Below, piece after piece: positions 10,885 through 21,121 of a stretch of DNA of 64,000 nt (position 1 is the first letter of the stretch; each line of letters starts with the position of its first letter). Below the pieces are notes generated by a model. The model saw only the letters and a list, made by a program, of their open reading frames with translations, was not told the DNA's origin and made no database searches. Source of the stretch: Ectocarpus siliculosus (lineage: Eukaryota; Sar; Phaeophyceae; Ectocarpales; Ectocarpaceae). The DNA lies in assembly GCA_000310025.1 (NCBI GenBank), contig FN649736.1, positions 5,246,978 to 5,310,977 on the forward strand, read 5' to 3'. The translations under genes and the position numbers were made by a program.

Positions 10885-13800
10885 ATGAACCCTGCCAACA
10901 TTCTTGACCCAACCTTGGCGTTTACTGCTGTATAGTATTTGTGCTTTGGGGCTTCGAAACTGATTGTCGCGGCTTGATACAGCAGACGCTGCACTGCTGT
11001 ACTGGTAGCAGTAGTGAACACAAAGCAAAAGCCATGCGAAGTAGCAGTTGATATGCTGCGCCCTCTTTCGTTGCAGGTGTGGCGAAGACAGCGACCGTAC
11101 GTGAACGCGGAGATTCGGAAGGATGCGCCGGACCATTTGGCTCGTGAGTGTGCTGCCCATTTTGGACATTCTTGTCAATCCTCAGCACGCACTACTGCTG
11201 TGAATAGCAGTAACTGCTGCAGGATGTCTGCTACACAAACGGTAAACGTATGCCACGTATGCACGTATAAGCAGTAGAGTACGGTATCGTCGCGCGTGTT
11301 GAACGGCAAGGGAAACATGGCATGTACGGTGCGCATTTCCTGAGAAGCTTTCTTTGTACTTGACAAGACCTCGACCAACACCGCAGTAAGTACAATTGGA
11401 TGTGGAAGGTTTTGCGAATGCGTATTACACCGCAAACCACTTTTCCCCCTACGCTTGTATATGCACGCGACTACTGCTGTACACACCCACCGAAAGAGTG
11501 CGACGAGTGAAATGTACGATCCCACATATGCTTCGAGCTTTTCATCTCTTTTTTCCGCACTGCTGTGCAACCACCTCCGATTGGTGCGATACTGAATAAC
11601 TCGGAGTAATTGGAAACATCGGCACTGGTACTTTTCACGCACACTCCTTGTGCCAATAACCCGACAGCTGCGACCACGCCGATCATGTAATGGGGTTTAG
11701 CAAGAGTTACCACGGGGCTGCGAAAGCTCAACCTTCCTGTGCGACAACCAAATCAAATCACAAACTTCTACTAACTTTTGTTTCGCGCCTCCCTTATTTT
11801 TCGCACTTCTTTGCGATCGCTCCGATCTGTGCAATCACTCGTGGTATATGTGTTTTTACTCGCACTTACGCGGTATGTCCCGCACACCTCCCGCGGTCCC
11901 GCGAATAGAGGGTTTTGAGTCCTGACCTCTGCAGCAGGGGACGCCCCCACCGCTGTGTGACCTACACGCTAAACGTCCTTGCCGTATGCGCATTCCTGGG
12001 CAGGTCTTGGTCTCGCCACAAGCTTTGTGTTTGTGGTGGGCATGGCGGAGGGCGCTACAGTCTCTGCCCTCAAGGGTGACCTCAAGTTTCCCACCAGGTA
12101 TGCGTACTTGAAAACAGATAGAGTTTGCAATTGATGTGAAGAGCGTTTCACGCAGCATCTGGAACAATACAACTAACAGCAGCAGCAGCAGCAGCAGCAA
12201 CAACAACAACACCACCACCACCAACAACAACAACAGCAACAACAACAACAACGGAATCTACAACGGCAGTAGCACCAACAGACAATCACACCAACGACGA
12301 GCAAGACGAGCCTGCTGCTGAGCGGTCGTCGTGGTACTTGTTCGATCTCGTCCCCTTGTGCAGCGTTGGACGCACGGGCTGTGCAGCCCGTGCGTCCAAC
12401 ACTGAACAGGGGAAGGACCGGAACAAGTACCACGGCTTCTTGCTCGTCGGTGGTGTGATTGTCTTCTGGTGTTGTTGCCGTTGTAGTTGCCGTTGTTGCT
12501 GGTGGTGGTGGTGTTGCCGGCTACTGTTGTTTTGACGTTCGAAACCTAGGCCGCCACCTGATGGGTCCCCAGACAGGCTGCATGGTGCTCACGGCGTGCT
12601 CACCCATGTCGGTTGTGTACAACTACTACAACCCATTCACGTAAACAATAACATAGAGAGCGTGTCAGGTAGTCTTGTGCTTGGCTCATGCAGTAGCGCG
12701 TGCGCGGCCACCCTCTATCCATCTCTGCTCGGGTCCTTGACGAATTTGTGTTATCAACTACCCCCATGTCTTGCTTACGCACGTACCTGCCGGCATGCCT
12801 TTACACGGCCCAGGTACGCTATTTACAACACCATCCCTAGCTTCGTCGGAGGCAAGGTGCCGGCTTCCAGCGTGGCTTCTGCCATGGCGACCCCGCCGCC
12901 CGTTCGAGCGTGTCCGAGGGCAGCGGCGCACGCGGCCAACTTGCGGGCCTTGCGAACCGCGGTTGCGGGGTATACGGTGCTCAGCGTTGTGTTCCAGGTG
13001 TGTTCACGGGTCGGGTATGTGTGTGGGTACTGGTTTTAACCGGGTCTTCTGTGCTGGTTTTTACCGGGTTTTCGTTGTGCTACCCGCTCGATGCTTTTTT
13101 GCGGTCGTGATAGTCGAAACAGCCGTCCAAGCGGCTGGTTGCTGCGTAGACGTACAAGACACCTGCTCCTCGTCGCAGACCGTGTGCCTTGATTGTAGTT
13201 GCCCCGCTGATTGTAGGACGGTGCAGTGTCGGAAAATGACACACCCCAGGGTATCCTCCTGCTTGGCAGCTGCGATCGACTTCGTTCGCGATGTTGCGCT
13301 TGACTGCCACGTTTCGATTGTTCCAGGTAGCACTAGCAGGAGGCAGGGGAATGGAAGCCTATCAGCAGGCCGTCGCCGATGGACTCGAAGTACCAAGTTG
13401 GTCTGCCTCTGGCTTTGGCGACGGAAGGTGAAGGCACCCACCACACTGACACGCCTCAACTGCTGTATCTCGTGCGCGCAGCTACAGTATCAAATTGCCA
13501 TGCGACGTTCATGGTGCCATCCACCGCAGCAGTACGTAGTGCTTGATCACGAATCATGTGTTGTTTTTGTTTGTAGGAACAGAGGGTGCAGCACCATGTG
13601 TAACAGTCGTGCTTTGTCTCCCTCCCTCTCCCGCGTGTCAAGTTTTTCCCTCTTCCGCCCATGTTCCTTCGTTTCGCGTCCTCTTTCCTTTGCACTCATC
13701 GTCCCGGCGATATTGATTGTCTCCCGATACTTCTACCTTCTCCCCCCGGCCAATCCAGCGCGGGAGGCGTGGTCCGGTTGTGCGGGGCTAGGGGTTTAGA

Positions 13801-16213
13801 GCCAGCGTTAGTAGCGCCGATGGCTGGGCGTGGGGGTTACCGGACACCCATCCTCCCGGTGGTCGTTTCGGGCGGGGGTTTCGGACACCGGAGCGGGGGC
13901 TGGAGGTCGAGCGACCCAGCGTCTTCTTTTCTCTCCGAGGGGGCACTTTCTGCCGTCGCCAAGGTCTCGCCGCGGCCGTGCTACTACCGAATAGGCGGGG
14001 ACCGTGTCTTCTGCCGGGAGGCGTGGCAGCCGGTGGTGTCGGCGCTGGCGGAGGCGGGAGCGACGTCCGACAGCCGAGAAATAGTGCTAGTTATGGAGGC
14101 GGACGCTGTGTCCTCCGACGCCCCTCAGACCCTCATGTCGCCGCCTCGCGAGGTTAAGGGTGGAGAGGGGAGGCTGGGAGAGGATCAGGCGGTGTGGGGG
14201 TTGGCCATGCTGCGAAGAGCTCTCGAGGAGAGGAGAAGAGAGCGGGGGGCCGGGAGGCTGGCGAGCGTCCTCCTGGCGGAGAGGCGCCTGGTCTGTGCCG
14301 AGGGGTCCACTACGACGACGGTAAGCATAGACGCGCGGGCGGCGCTGCTGCTGTCGGTGCTGTCTTGGGCCGAGCAGTGCCACGGGGACGACGACGCCCT
14401 TGCGGACGAAGCAAACGCGTCGCCAGGCAATAGCGGGTCATCGGCAGACGGCGAACCCGCCGGTTTCGTAGCAGAACCAATAGCCTTGGGTGAGGACCGT
14501 GACCCCGCAGGTTTGACAACGGCGGCAGCAGCTGCTGACAAGCTTGACACGACGGAGGGCTTCGTCGCCCCTGACGAGGAATTGGGGGCTGATACCGCTG
14601 CTGTTGCGGAGGAGGAGGAGGAAGAGGAGGAAGAGGAGGATACCACGGGAGTAGATGGAGACGCTACCGCCCGAGCAGACGATGACGAGCAGGGCCCGTC
14701 AGCCAGCACAGCGGCGAGGGTGCTGGTCGTGCTCGAGGGGGTTGGACGCGGTGTCAGGGTCGCCGCCGCACGGCTCGGACAGGTCAGGTCCACGATGGGT
14801 CGCTCGCTGGGCGCGGTCTCGGCCTGGCTTGTGGAGAACGGGAGGAGGAGGCCCACCACCCCCGATGCCGGAATCAACCGGGTGTTGGTTTACGACACGG
14901 ATGACGACGAATCTTTCCGGTGGCTGGCTGCGAAGGTAATTAGGTCGATCGAACGTCATGTTGAAATTGCCCAGGTGGCGCTGCCGAACAATTGCCCAAG
15001 AATGAATCACCTGTTTTTGGGTGTAAATCACTCCCGAGTGCCCGAGAAATATGGTGATCGTAATTTATAGCATGTCGGTTCCACCCTTGATCTTGAATGC
15101 CTTCCGAAAAATTTGCTATCTAGTTGCCGGTGCTATTTGGTAAGTTTTGTCGTACAAACCCCCCTGCTTCTATGACGCTGGGGTTGGAGTGAGACAGCAA
15201 ACTATTATATTAGTTTTTTTTCATCACCGTACGTCCGTCGGGCTCCGTCGACTGGTATTCGAACCCTGCCGGTAGATGCTCAAGGTGGGCTGGGCTATCG
15301 AGCGGCAGACGTCTGAGCGGCTGCGCAACGAGGCAGGTGTACCTGTTTTGGTGCACAGCTGCAGCGACGAGAAGACGCTTACGGCTGCTGCCGGTCACGT
15401 CGTCAAGGGCGCAAACGGTAAGGGTAAGCTCTCCGCCTGTGCGCCACGCTTGCGTGTATCTTGTGTTGTCGTACATGGTTGTGCGTGTCATCCGATATTA
15501 ATATTCGTTTTCTAGACGTCAGGTTTTCGTTGTTCAAACATCCCTCTTTTTCTCTTGAGCGTGTCGTAAAAAACGGATGCCCGAGCTGGAGACATTTTCC
15601 TCTGTTTCCGTCATGCGAATGTGCTGTCGGATGATGTTTACTACCGACCTTGCCGGATCTACTCGCCGCACGCATCCCCCTGCAGTGTGTGCTGTGGTAC
15701 ACAGCTGGGACTGTGGAGTGGAGGCAAGGCGTCTCTTGGTCGGAGCTCGAGAAACGGTACTGCCCGATGAAGGGCGTGCCGCGCGCCAGCCATGTGCGGA
15801 GGTGATTTGCACCGCGGAAGTGGGAGAAGACTTATTCCAGTTCGTGAGATGGTGAGTGCAGAGCTAAACCGTTTCGCTTATGTCAGAAAAGGGCGCAACT
15901 TGTTTGGTTCGAGTTGTTTGGACCTGGATCTTTGTTTTGGTCAGGCGAGTGTTGGGCGTGCCGCACTCGAAGCGCATTACTCAGAAGCACTCCCATTTCG
16001 ACGCATTTTGTTGACGTGTGGATGCCCCTCTCTCAGTTTCATCATCCCTGCCAACACGTTGCGGTCGTTCGTTTGTCGATGATGTTGTTGGTGCCCCGGG
16101 AACGTTTGTGCACGTGCAGGCAGCTTTTGTCAGGAGCCACAACCGAGCAGGTGCAGCAGGGGCTCGACGATCTCTTCGGCGCGTTCTACGAAACTGAACG
16201 AGAGAAACGATAG
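10885..16213 (+). CDS. Conserved-looking multi-exon membrane protein, function unknown
   Basis: I do not recognise this protein. Nine exons join with consistent phase: 10885-10929, 11077-11143, 12004-12097, 12814-12997, 13327-13427, 13759-14935, 15276-15417, 15686-15851, 16120-16213; 689 aa. Two hydrophobic segments are clear: LGLATSFVFVVGMAEGATVS (about residue 39) and AVAGYTVLSVVFQVALAGG (about 117). Exon 6 is long (392 aa) and contains an acidic run of glutamates near residue 450. The C-terminal about 110 residues contain alternating hydrophobic strands (GVPVLVHSCSDEKTLTAAAG, then VCAVVHSWDCGVEARRLLVG) that loosely resemble a Rossmann or RCK-type nucleotide-binding fold; this is only a suggestion. 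An alternative start at the in-frame ATG 11014 would remove intron 1, whose donor (GCT|gtatag) is weak. A 343-bp foldback hairpin lies in the 12098-12813 intron. Confidence 0.62.
12179..12252. repeat. CAG/CAA/CAC trinucleotide tract
   Basis: Imperfect (CAG), (CAA) and (CAC) triplets on the plus strand, intronic. They form the outer part of the left arm of a foldback hairpin. Confidence 0.85.
12180..12522. repeat. Long foldback inverted repeat
   Basis: Centre is a perfect 16-bp stem, 12365-12380 pairing with 12385-12400 (GTTGGACGCACGGGCT), around a 4-base loop. Pairing continues outward: the CAAGTACCACG around 12424 matches the complement of the segment ending near 12340, then GTGTGATTGTC and finally GTT-rich tract against CAA-rich tract. 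Arms total roughly 130-180 bases with an indel of about 20. It lies wholly inside an intron. It could be a non-autonomous foldback element or a hairpin RNA source. Confidence 0.85.
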
Positions 16214-16980
16214 CAGAATGACCGTTGCGGGTCAAGTGCTGAGATGGAACCGAGGCGCATAGAGTTGTACGATCGGCGAAGCCAGCTGCTCGTGAGGCCA
16301 TCATTGTGGGAGAAGTCGGTGCAAAGGAGTCTCCCTTTAGACCGTGGAAATTCCGCGTACGTGTAGGCTGCACTGCTGTAGGTGCCTTGCCGTATTGCTT
16401 GGGTTGTTTCAAACCTCCAAACCGATTAACAAGTAATGGACTCGTCCCCGTTGCTATCATGTGTTGCACTTTCAACAAAAGAGTCAACACTAAGTATACT
16501 CCCGCATTCTCTCTGATTCTTGTGGTCTGTGTCCCAAGGCTGCGAGGCGAGATTCCTAAGCGCCTGGCAAATGAAGTTCTCCAACATTTCATTTTCCCCA
16601 AGGTCATGCGTGATTCGTTCAAAGCCGGTTCACCCCCGCTGGGCAGAAAAATTGCAAAGGTTTATTTTGCACCGTGTGCCTCCATACGCCAATACACACA
16701 ACAAATCCTCACTCCTCCACTCTGCGGATGACGAAAAACACAAACCACAAAAAATGACAAGGTCTGCACGCTGTCAGCAGAAGCACGTTTTTTACCGCCA
16801 ATCTCCTTATTCCATCACCAGTACCATTCAACTCTCGATGGACCCGAGGGCGATTTGGGTTTAAATCCTAGCACAACAGTAGTCGTCCCTCTAGCCTTGA
16901 AAACCAAATCAGACAGACGCTGGTCACATCAGCACAAAGCTAAAACGTCAACGCTGCCTTGAGCGGACCATGAAGCCTGT
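16214..16980. other. Convergent intergenic region
   Basis: About 770 bp between the stops of the membrane-protein gene and the DUF1279/FAM210-like gene. It contains one ACTGCTGT octamer (16372-16379). No exon with supportable phase or protein character was found. Confidence 0.4.
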
Positions 16981-19163
16981 TCAGGTCTTCGCCTTGGGTG
17001 GGGCTCGACCTAGTGCGCGGGCAATCGACGGCGTGGCAGCAATCGCCACGATATCTCGCGGGTACTCTATCAGCTCGTTGACGATCACGGCTTTGAGGAG
17101 CGTGTTTGCCTTCGGGTTGGTCTTGATGGTGTTCTGAAGCCAAGTCACGCTGGGGTTGTCTTGGGCACCGATGTAGTCCGCCAAGACTTGGATCGCATGA
17201 GATGTGTCCACCTGGGACGGGAGGGTTCCAACAAGAGGCAACGAGTGAGGTGAGGAGCTCAACAGCCGCTTTGGTAGCGGGGATACCGTGTGCACGGGAA
17301 ATGCCTATAATAGCATGCGCTCGCCTCCCATGTGTCGCAAAAGCTTCCCATTTGTCGCAACTGCCCCAACACAGGCACCTGGGAATAGATAGCCGCAGCG
17401 CATCTCACGCGTGTGAGACACAAGTTCGTTAGTGGCGGTCATGCACTATAGGACCCGCCTGAATCTCTTCTTTTACGTTGCAGAGGTGGGCACGACCCGA
17501 CCCCAACGCCGAATTATCAGCCATCATCAGCCCTGATACACAAAATCGCCATCTGCTTGGTAGAGGAACTCCTGCTTCACGAAAAAGACATGCGGCCAGT
17601 GTTGCAGCGTCTACTGTAGGAATGCGAAGCTCGGGCAAACTCCAACCCGCCCCTGCTGGTTGGCACCACTTAGTGCAGCTGCATTCGCCGGGACAATCAA
17701 GCTCTTAACGACTGCGCAGAGCTCACATCAGATGCCACCAAACCCGTGTCCAAAACAACGTAGATCCCTGCTAGCCCGCCGAAGTACAGGACGGTGTAGG
17801 TCCCGATCCAAACAAGGCCGTATTGTTTCCACAGCAACTTCATCTTGGCCCTCGCCTGCTTCCAGCGCTGCCACCTATTTAGAGTAGCGCGTTGCAGGAA
17901 ACAGACGCAGAATGTCAGAACACGGTGGGCTTCGGTTCAGTGAAAATGAGCAGTTGTAGACCATCAGGCCGACTCCCCCGAAGCACAATCAAATTGACAT
18001 CACATGCTGATGCAGTAAAATTTTTGTCGTGTTAAGGGCGGAACGAATGACGGTCGCCGTCGATAATGACCCTCCTCCCCTGTGTGCGCTACCGACGACC
18101 CAATTCCCCCGGGGAATGTTCCCAATCGAGGGAAGAAGGGAGGGGGTGCTTGAAGTCCGAACATGTGTTCCCTTACAGACAGCAGCGGTGGGAATCACGA
18201 CTGGGGACTACGACAGAAAACGTTCCGACAAGCAGCCTCGAGGGCCGTACCGGCCCGGGTACTGCTGCACAAGAAACATGCTAAAAGTCGCTTGCGATGC
18301 CCGCACTGTCGAAATTGCTTCATTGCATACTCACAGGGTCACGTTCGTTGCGTCCACTTTTTCCTCTGCCCCCCTAGCTGCCGCCGTGTCCGTCTTGAGC
18401 CCACTCTACGTCCAAAACGTTGCGGCGGCCAACAAAAGCGACAGCACAGCATGAACGGGTGACCGTTGACTAAAAGCCAGCAGCACGACGCAGCAGCGTA
18501 GTAGTGAATGATGCCTGCTCCCAGCAACGTATCGCGTCTGTATTACATAGTATCTTTTTGTTTTGGTCGTGCGTACTCTCAAAGGTGCTGTCGGTTGGAT
18601 GATCGAATCAATGTTACTGCCCCGAAGTGATCGTCTTCTTCTCGTGAGCCAGGTGTAGCCATGCGTTCGCAATACAAAGATCACTTTCATAATACAACGC
18701 GAAGAGACCGCGGTACGTGATCACTCATTCTCCTTGTTGGTCTTGAGAATGCAACAGCAGTAGAAACATACAGAGCTTCCCTCTCTTCACGCGTACACGC
18801 ACCTTGGGCTCGTTCGACAGTCTGCCAAGGTCATCTTTCTCGAGGAAAGTGTATTCCTCCTTCTCCTCCTTCTCCTTGCCCTCCCGGGAGTTGTTAGAGG
18901 TGTTGCTTCTTCGCCGCTTGTCTGCGCCGCCTCTTTTTTCTCTTCCTCCTCTCCCGCTGCTAGACAAGTGCTGCACGCTACGCAACGCCACCGCTACTGG
19001 TACCACCGGCGAAACCAATGGTCGCAAATCCTCGTTTCTGTGAACGGAAACACAAGCGCTCCAGCGCCCAGCTGTGGGCGAGCTCCGGCTGTTTTCGGCA
19101 GAGACGGTAGAGTCGAGGGCAGGACAAACGATCAAGAAGGGTTTTTTGGACTAATGCAATCAT
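16981..19163 (-). CDS. DUF1279 / FAM210-like mitochondrial membrane protein (5' exon ambiguous)
   Basis: The DUF1279 family (FAM210A/B in animals) comprises small organelle-membrane proteins. Exons on the minus strand: a first exon ending at 18803, then 17867-17727 and 17211-16981 with matching phase 0. The domain is clear: KQYGLVWIGTYTVLYFGGLA then GIYVVLDTGL in exon 2, and NELIEYPRDIVAIAATPSIA then RALGR at the C-terminus. Exon 1 is problematic. The frame from ATG 19163 encodes a convincing mitochondrial presequence (MIALVQKTLLDRLSCPRLYR, later RSQKRGFATIGFAGG) but stops at about 18980. The frame that continues into exon 2 (through SSSGRGGREKRGG and LSNEPK) opens from ATG 19135. A sequence indel near 18980-19020 or a very short intron would reconcile them. 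With the ATG at 19135 the protein would be 233 aa. Family assignment is good, the N-terminus is not settled. Confidence 0.72.
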
Positions 19164-19852
19164 TGGACGAGAGGCAGGTTCCCGTGTAGAAGAAACGAGA
19201 GCAAGAACTCCAGCAGAAAGGAGTCTCAACGTGTTGACAACTTCACCCCAGGCGGGAGACAAATCAATATGCGTCCCCATGTCGTGTCCGACTAATAATG
19301 CATTGCGCCGCGTTTCATAGCTCATGGGTGTTGCTTGGTGCATGTCACTGCCACGTCTGCAAGGTCGGCTACATCACATCAGCGTGGAAGCAGAGACTAA
19401 CAGCAAGCGCGTACCGTGTTTGCCACTCTCACCTGCCAAAGCTAGCCACGGAGACGGCGGTGTTGCATGCTCGAGGCACCTTGGCCTGCTGTGAGAGGCA
19501 AGCAGAACCTCTCGGTCGGCTTTGCTGCCGAAGGCCTCGTTGGAAAACTCCAGCACCCCGTCGTAGAGCAACCATTGCCATCACCATGGGCACAAGAACA
19601 CACAGAATTATTCAACCTTCTCCTTCTCGGTGAGGCACTCCTCTTCCTCTTGTACTCGCTCGTCTCGCCCGGGGAGGGTGTGGGCGTGACCTGGTGGGAA
19701 CATTGGCGGCACCGCGGAAGGAATCAAATAAAATAGGGGGGTGCTTGTAGCAATCTCGCCGCATTTCCAACATCACCGCCCACTGTGTCACACCGAGGTT
19801 TGTCTTGCAGCACAGCAGTACACAGCGAGGAGGAGCATTCCCCTCGTGGGCC
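19164..19852. promoter_or_regulatory. Divergent 5' region (DUF1279 / TraB-like), with unexplained ORF
   Basis: 689 bp between two head-to-head starts, presumably holding both promoters. Within it, plus-strand 19494-19736 reads as an open frame ending HRGRNQIK with a hydrophobic core (ELFNLLLLGEALLFLLYSLV). It could be an exon of an unrecognised gene or chance; no partner exon was found. An ACAGCAGT octamer sits at 19812-19819. Confidence 0.4.
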
Positions 19853-21064
19853 ATGACTCGCCCCCTACCTGACGAATATTCACGGTTCAAATGTCTTTCT
19901 GCGGGGGTGGCTCTAGGGGTGTCTGCGGTGTTCATCGCGCTTCAAGGAGCCTCAGGCCTACAGCCGTGTTTGAATTTTAGCTCTCGAAAGCATGGAACAC
20001 TGCGGGCATTGCGTACTGCCATGCCTGTTGCGGCAGACGGAAATGGAGCTCTACCGAAGGACGACAACGCGTTCCGATTAGTTCAGTATCGCGACGCTGT
20101 AGAGCTTCAGACGGCGGCGTACAAGCTCCGCCCACGAACTTCGGAAGATGCTGTTGACATCGTTCTGGTGTCGATGGTGCATCTCGCGGACCAGGCCTAC
20201 TACACTGAGATTATGAGAGACGCATCTTCGTATGATCGGGTGCTGTTCGAGCTGATCGCTGGGCCGGGTGTATCCGAACTGGATGCTGACGGCAATAGAG
20301 CTGTAACGGAGTACGTCTACCCGACGAGGGAACAGGTGAAACGAAGTGGCAGCATAAGGAAGCAGCAGAAATCAACCGCGTTCACACTTCGACCGCTGTC
20401 TCTATCCAATTCCCGGCGAGAGCCTCAACTCACGGCAGTTTCGATTGATCGTCCAACGTGTACAACATTAGACACTTGGTTTGGCTTGCCCTCTGCACAC
20501 GTACAGTTGTGTCCTGTTGGAGAGCGCGGTATCTGATGGCACAAACCTGCTGCAGTCGTACGACTTTCGCGTGGAGAACGTTCCCACGTTGACACGACCC
20601 CCTTATTGGATTCGGGCGACGATACGAGGCCAGTCTCAGTACTACTGCTACTTGTACCGAGGCTCTGGAGGAAACATCCACCTTGGCACATCCACCTTGC
20701 AGAGACGACACGACTTTCGACCGGAAAAGCAAGCCACAGGATGTTGACCACATGCCCCCTCATCCAAGCGCTTGAATCATTCGTTGGGACCACACCCTGA
20801 GGTGATGTACCTGATGTGTTTGTTGTGCGTATTTTTTGCTGAAAATCGCACCCACCCCCAGAGGGTAAATGGCATGAAGCGGGTCTTCGCTCTACCAACA
20901 CTTGGCTTGGATGCCCTTGCGGAAAGACAGTTCTGACGAATATCACCCGACCTGTACATCCTCGCACAGGACGTGCTGGCAAGGAACTACGGCTTATCGG
21001 CGCAGTTGAACTGTCTCAACTACTGCCACCTTTGCAAGGAGCGCATAGACGATGGAACAAGCAG

Positions 21065-21121
<57 letters not shown>

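Noticed and set aside
12550-12640. Possible extra exon reading MGPQTGCMVLTACSPMSVVY
   Set aside because: Protein-like in one frame, but it does not keep phase with the neighbouring exons (the next exon would hit a stop); the model without it joins cleanly.
14185-14877. 230-aa minus-strand open frame rich in Ser/Ala
   Set aside because: Antisense of the long exon 6 of the membrane-protein gene; low complexity from GC-rich codon bias, and no splice partners.
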